From Geobacter sp. DSM 9736 (GTDB taxonomy: Bacteria > Desulfobacterota > Desulfuromonadia > Geobacterales > Geobacteraceae): a DNA stretch of 64,000 bases. The stretch lies in assembly GCF_900187405.1 (NCBI RefSeq), contig NZ_LT896716.1:3782753-3846752 (forward strand). The letters run 5' to 3'. A model generated the notes under the pieces. It searched no databases. It was given only the letters and a program-made list of their open reading frames with translations, and was not told where the DNA came from. Positions 60,675 through 64,000 of this stretch are shown piece after piece. Each line of letters opens with the position of its first letter. The first letter of the stretch is position 1. The position numbers and the translations under genes are program-made.

Positions 60675-61619
60675 ATGTTCTCATTCCGGAGGTATTTCAA
60701 TTTAGGCGACTTATCCTACAAAGAGATGGGGAAGAGGGTTGTAGCGAAGATTTCGGAAGACAGCTGTACAATCTATGCCGGAGCGATAGCCTACTACCTC
60801 CTGTTCGCCATGTTTCCGTTTTTCCTTTTTCTGACTACGCTCATTGGATACCTTCCCTTTCCGGGGCTACTCGAATCCATTCTCGACTTGATGAAGCGGG
60901 TGCTTCCCCAGGAGGCGTTCACTCTCCTTCAGGATAATATAAAGGCACTGTTCGGAAACAAGAAGGGGGGGCTGCTGTCACTCGGTTTTCTTCTGGCTCT
61001 CTGGTCATCATCAAGTGCCATCACCTCGATAATGGACATCATGAACCGTCTCTACCGGGTGAAAGAAGGGCGACCCTTCTGGAAAGTCCGCCTCTTCGCA
61101 ATCATGCTCGTCACGGTTCTGTCGCTTCTTTTCATACTGGCAATAGTGCTTCTTATCTTCGGACCCACAATCGGCGCACTCATCGCCAGGCTGGCGGTTC
61201 TGGGAGAAACCTTCCGGCTTGCCTGGAATATCCTCATATGGCCGGTGATTCTCTTCATGCTCGTTCTCGCACTTGCACTGACCTACTATATTACCCCTGA
61301 CGTAAAGCAGAATTGGAAATGGATCAGCCCGGGGGCGGTCATCGCCATACCGATCTGGCTGCTTGCTTCCTTCGCTTTCTCATACTACGTCAACAACTTC
61401 GGGTCCTATAACAAAACCTATGGGAGTATCGGGGCGGTCATAGTTCTCCTCCTCTGGCTATTCATCACCGGGTTCATCATGCTTGTGGGTGCAGAGATAA
61501 ACTCGGTGGTGGAGCATTCGTCTGAGGACGGCAAGGAGCCCGGAGAGAAAACGGAAGACGAGCGCGAACGGAACCCTGAAAAAGTCGAGCAGCAAAGTCG
61601 CCCGGCCGACAAGAAATGA
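60675..61619 (+). CDS. YihY/BrkB-family inner-membrane protein
   Basis: A 314-residue membrane protein with about six helices. SCTIYAGAIAYYLLFAMFPF and LWSSSSAITSIMDIMNRLY are family hallmarks. A charged cytoplasmic tail (EDGKEPGEKTEDERERNPEK) ends the protein. Once annotated as RNase BN, the family is now regarded as transporters or envelope proteins of unknown substrate. Confidence 0.9.
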   Translation: MFSFRRYFNLGDLSYKEMGKRVVAKISEDSCTIYAGAIAYYLLFAMFPFFLFLTTLIGYLPFPGLLESILDLMKRVLPQEAFTLLQDNIKALFGNKKGGLLSLGFLLALWSSSSAITSIMDIMNRLYRVKEGRPFWKVRLFAIMLVTVLSLLFILAIVLLIFGPTIGALIARLAVLGETFRLAWNILIWPVILFMLVLALALTYYITPDVKQNWKWISPGAVIAIPIWLLASFAFSYYVNNFGSYNKTYGSIGAVIVLLLWLFITGFIMLVGAEINSVVEHSSEDGKEPGEKTEDERERNPEKVEQQSRPADKK

Positions 61620-61628
61620 TAGTTGCAG

Positions 61629-63269
61629 TCACTCCAGCAGGAGCAGCAGCATCTGAACATACAGGATCTTGGTGATGGTAGCGATGGGATACACCGAAGC
61701 GAAGCCGATATTCGGGTAATCGTTTTTTGTCTGTTCCAGAGCATACCCTACTACCGCAGTCTGGGTTTGCAGTCCAGCAAGAATCCCCACCATTATGTTC
61801 ATCGGAATATTGAGAAGCCGGTAGCCCACCCAGAGCGCCAGAAATGCTGTAAAACAGGTTATGACCGCTCCTGTAGCGAAAACGACGAGTCCGCCTCCCT
61901 GAACCATGGTTGAGACGAAGCTGTAACCGGCACGGGTGCCGATGCCGGCCAAAAAGAGAACGAGTCCGATCTGGCGGAGTGTCAGATTGGCGCTGTAAGG
62001 GAGGTTCCACACCATCTTTCCCGTCCTGCCGAGAGTGCCCAGAAATAGCGCCATGACTAGAGGACCACCTGCAAACCCCAGCTTGAAGGTGATCCCCCCG
62101 GGAAGTGGAATCGGAATGCTTCCGAGGAGAAGGCCGAGGGCGAGTCCGAGGCTGAAGGTGAGGATATCGATTTCGCTCACGGCACGGTAGGAGTCCCCGA
62201 GGTATTTTGTTACTCCCTGCATATGCTCGCGATAAGCCAGTACCCGCACCCGGTCTCCAAGTTCGAGGACAAGGTCGCCGTTGGGCAAAAAGTCGTCATC
62301 GCCGCGCCGGACCCTTGTGATGACCGCCCCAAATTTCTTTCGAAGGTTGAGGTCCTTGAGCCGCCTCCCTGCGACCTGGGGGTTCGATACGAAAATTCTC
62401 CGGAAATCGAATTCGCTACGGTCCAGGTCGAGTTCCTCTTCGCTCTTTTCGCCGAAGTAATCGGCAACCCGCCGTATTTCCCCTGCCGTCCCCACTACTG
62501 TCAGCAGGTCCCCTACCTTCGGTTTCTCCTCCGGAAAGGCCATGATTACCTGGTCGCCCCGCTTGAGGCGACCGAACATCACCAGCCATCCCTCTTCGCG
62601 ACGGAGATCCTCGAGGTTTCTGGTGCAGCATCCCGGTCGGGTGACCCTGATAGTAAAATTCTTGAGCGGCTCGGTGGCCGCACCGAAAGAATGGAGCTGC
62701 TTTGCCTCCGCTGCATAGTCGATCCGCCAGAGCCGCTGTGCCACATTTATTGCCAGCACCATTCCAATGATTCCAACCGGATAGGTGATTGAGTAGCCGA
62801 GAACAGGTTCCGCCAGGAGCTGTTCGAGGTGTTCGCCTGCGAAGTGGTGCTTTATTGTGTCCAGGGCTCCGGCGAGGCCAGGAGTGTTGGTGAGGCTTCC
62901 GGCGAACATCCCGGCGGTGATACTTGGCTTGATGTGGAGGAGCTTTGCGGCCAGCGCGGTCAATCCGGCTGAAGTCGAGATGACCCCAAGAACCAGGAGG
63001 TTGTAGCGCAACCCCTGCCGCTTGAAGGAGGAGGTGAAGGTCAGCCCTCCGCTCAGGCCTATGGTGTAAATGAAAAGGCCCATTCCAAGCATGTAGATAA
63101 TCTCCGGGAGCTTCATCTCCGGGTCCAGGGCACCGAAGGCAAGCCCGACGAAGAGTACTGCGGAAACACCCAGTCTGCTACCGGCAATTTTGATGCCTCC
63201 GAGAGGGTAGCCGATGGCGGCAACAAGGAAAAGGAGGAGGAGCGGGTTGTCGAGAAGAAGTTGTATCAT
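61629..63269 (-). CDS. AspT/YidE/YbjL-type transporter with TrkA-C domains
   Basis: A 546-residue membrane protein. Start 63269 (MIQLLLDNPLLLLFLVAAIG) follows AAGGTGC. Two five-to-six-helix AspT/YidE repeats (about 5-180 and 375-546) flank two cytosolic TrkA-C (RCK_C) domains (about 195-365; VIMAFPEEKPKVGDLLTVVG; DLVLELGDRVRVLAYREHMQ). Members exchange carboxylates such as aspartate/alanine; the TrkA-C parts probably bind a regulatory ligand. Substrate unknown. It is convergent with the BrkB gene, 9 bp apart. Confidence 0.88.
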   Translation of the reverse strand: MIQLLLDNPLLLLFLVAAIGYPLGGIKIAGSRLGVSAVLFVGLAFGALDPEMKLPEIIYMLGMGLFIYTIGLSGGLTFTSSFKRQGLRYNLLVLGVISTSAGLTALAAKLLHIKPSITAGMFAGSLTNTPGLAGALDTIKHHFAGEHLEQLLAEPVLGYSITYPVGIIGMVLAINVAQRLWRIDYAAEAKQLHSFGAATEPLKNFTIRVTRPGCCTRNLEDLRREEGWLVMFGRLKRGDQVIMAFPEEKPKVGDLLTVVGTAGEIRRVADYFGEKSEEELDLDRSEFDFRRIFVSNPQVAGRRLKDLNLRKKFGAVITRVRRGDDDFLPNGDLVLELGDRVRVLAYREHMQGVTKYLGDSYRAVSEIDILTFSLGLALGLLLGSIPIPLPGGITFKLGFAGGPLVMALFLGTLGRTGKMVWNLPYSANLTLRQIGLVLFLAGIGTRAGYSFVSTMVQGGGLVVFATGAVITCFTAFLALWVGYRLLNIPMNIMVGILAGLQTQTAVVGYALEQTKNDYPNIGFASVYPIATITKILYVQMLLLLLE

Positions 63270-63413
63270 GAGCACCTTCTGCAGGCGGCGGAGGTGCTGG
63301 GAGCGCACTTCCCGGAAAAAGAGAGGGATATGAAGGGCGCATCCGGCGTCCTACATATCCCTGTCCTCATCGTCACAGATTCGGCTTTTGCCCTAGTGGA
63401 GGGGTTTCACTCC

Positions 63414-64000
63414 TCAGAACCGGAAACCAAGGTCTCCTGTAGCTGAATAACCGTCAAGCCTGATATCCCGTCCTCCGAATTCCGGCTCTGCCCAGAGATA
63501 GCGTGCTTCGGCACCGACGAAGAACCGTTCGGTTACGTCGAAGTTGATCCCGGCTCCGGCATGGAGGCCGTAGGTAAATTTAGTTGAGCTTGTGGCGTCG
63601 CTGGTGGTGACGTCGGCGTCGAAGTCGGTGAGATAAGCGCCGATGCCGCCAAGAATGTACGGTTCAACGGGACCGAGTTGAGCAAGCAGTTTCCCTGTAA
63701 GTACCACCGGCACCACGCGCAGCTTTACCGTTCCCGCCTGATTGGCGGCTGTTCCCTTGTTCTCGAAATAGCCGGCGCCGAGCTCGAGAGCAAAGACAGG
63801 AAGAAAGTAGTGGCCGATAGCAACTTCGCCGCTGAACCTGGTTTCGTTGTTGACATCCAGTCCATCCCCGCCTGCCCCACTGATGGTGAACCTGTTGCTG
63901 GGGTCGTAGGCACCGGCTTTGATCATCAAATAGTTTGCCGGTTTCTCTGCAAGCGCAGCAGCGGGCGCGAGGGCCAAGAGCATAGCGATAACGATCAATA
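63414..64000 (-). CDS. Outer-membrane beta-barrel protein (start beyond window edge)
   Basis: The frame is open to the window edge; about 194 residues are visible. The N-terminal hydrophobic part ends at AAALA/EK, a signal-peptide site. Alternating aromatic/hydrophobic strands follow (NYLMIKAGAYDPSNRF; GAGYFENKGT; EPYILGGIGAYLTDFD; FVGAEARYLWAEPEF) and the protein ends in Phe (GDLGFRF), the outer-membrane C-terminal signature. It resembles OmpW/OmpA-like porin-family barrels of eight strands. The true start may be just outside the window. Confidence 0.82.
   Translation of the reverse strand, partial: LIVIAMLLALAPAAALAEKPANYLMIKAGAYDPSNRFTISGAGGDGLDVNNETRFSGEVAIGHYFLPVFALELGAGYFENKGTAANQAGTVKLRVVPVVLTGKLLAQLGPVEPYILGGIGAYLTDFDADVTTSDATSSTKFTYGLHAGAGINFDVTERFFVGAEARYLWAEPEFGGRDIRLDGYSATGDLGFRF

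Overview
The window is high-GC bacterial chromosome that looks like Geobacteraceae (Desulfuromonadales). The clearest markers are a complete sfrB-sfrA pair for the cytoplasmic NADPH-dependent Fe(III)-reductase-type complex known from Geobacter, a DUF4212/SSS symporter operon of the kind used for acetate, and several small proteins typical of that family. No rRNA, tRNA or CRISPR array was recognised.

Region 1 (1-25.9 kb) is a secretome island. Ten genes run leftward from a consensus promoter near 20.78 kb: a 1,847-residue SdrB/IPT/beta-helix surface protein, three cupredoxin (multicopper-oxidase-like) proteins, a lipoprotein, a subtilisin-type protease, three tandem HAF-repeat proteins and a polysaccharide-export protein cut by the window edge. 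Three genes run rightward from a second promoter: an FKBP N-domain protein, a small basic exported protein and a 1,364-residue multicopper oxidase with all four copper motifs. Six of these otherwise unrelated exported proteins end in the same C-terminal cassette of exactly five ~47-residue repeats (R-x-x-x-W-x-L-D-x-N-G-N-G-x-W-D ... FGIPGDxPVTGDW). A seventh gene keeps only a frameshifted stub of it. The cassette looks like a shared anchoring, assembly or display module. Together with the oxidases this suggests an extracellular metal- or phenol-oxidising surface system. Two adjacent cupredoxin proteins carry complementary halves of a multicopper-oxidase ligand set.

Region 2 (26-33.5 kb) is housekeeping: a SUI1/YciH-like factor, a GapN-like aldehyde dehydrogenase, acylphosphatase, LigA and a UvrD/PcrA-type helicase. 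Copies of a ~120-bp structured repeat lie directly after stop codons here and in region 1, always in the same orientation relative to the gene.

Region 3 (33.5-39.1 kb) is accessory and visibly less GC-rich in places. It holds a HEPN/MNT module with a frameshifted HEPN gene, another frameshifted small gene, an operator-like repeat array before a DUF6236 protein, and a DUF4062-plus-helical-repeat protein that is a candidate defence gene.

Region 4 (39.2-52.2 kb) has a DEAD-box helicase, trmB, a 430-bp inverted-repeat element, truD, a sodium/solute symporter operon with a DUF294 protein and a TIM-barrel isomerase, a universal stress protein, an IclR regulator, coaE, a FapA/DUF342 protein and an M29 aminopeptidase.

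Region 5 (52.2-64 kb) has sfrBA with a promoter and a 17-bp palindrome, a thiamine-binding-type protein, a response regulator, Hsp20, small membrane and Cys-rich proteins, a CAP-domain protein, a YihY/BrkB membrane protein, an AspT/YidE-type transporter and an outer-membrane beta-barrel protein cut by the window edge.
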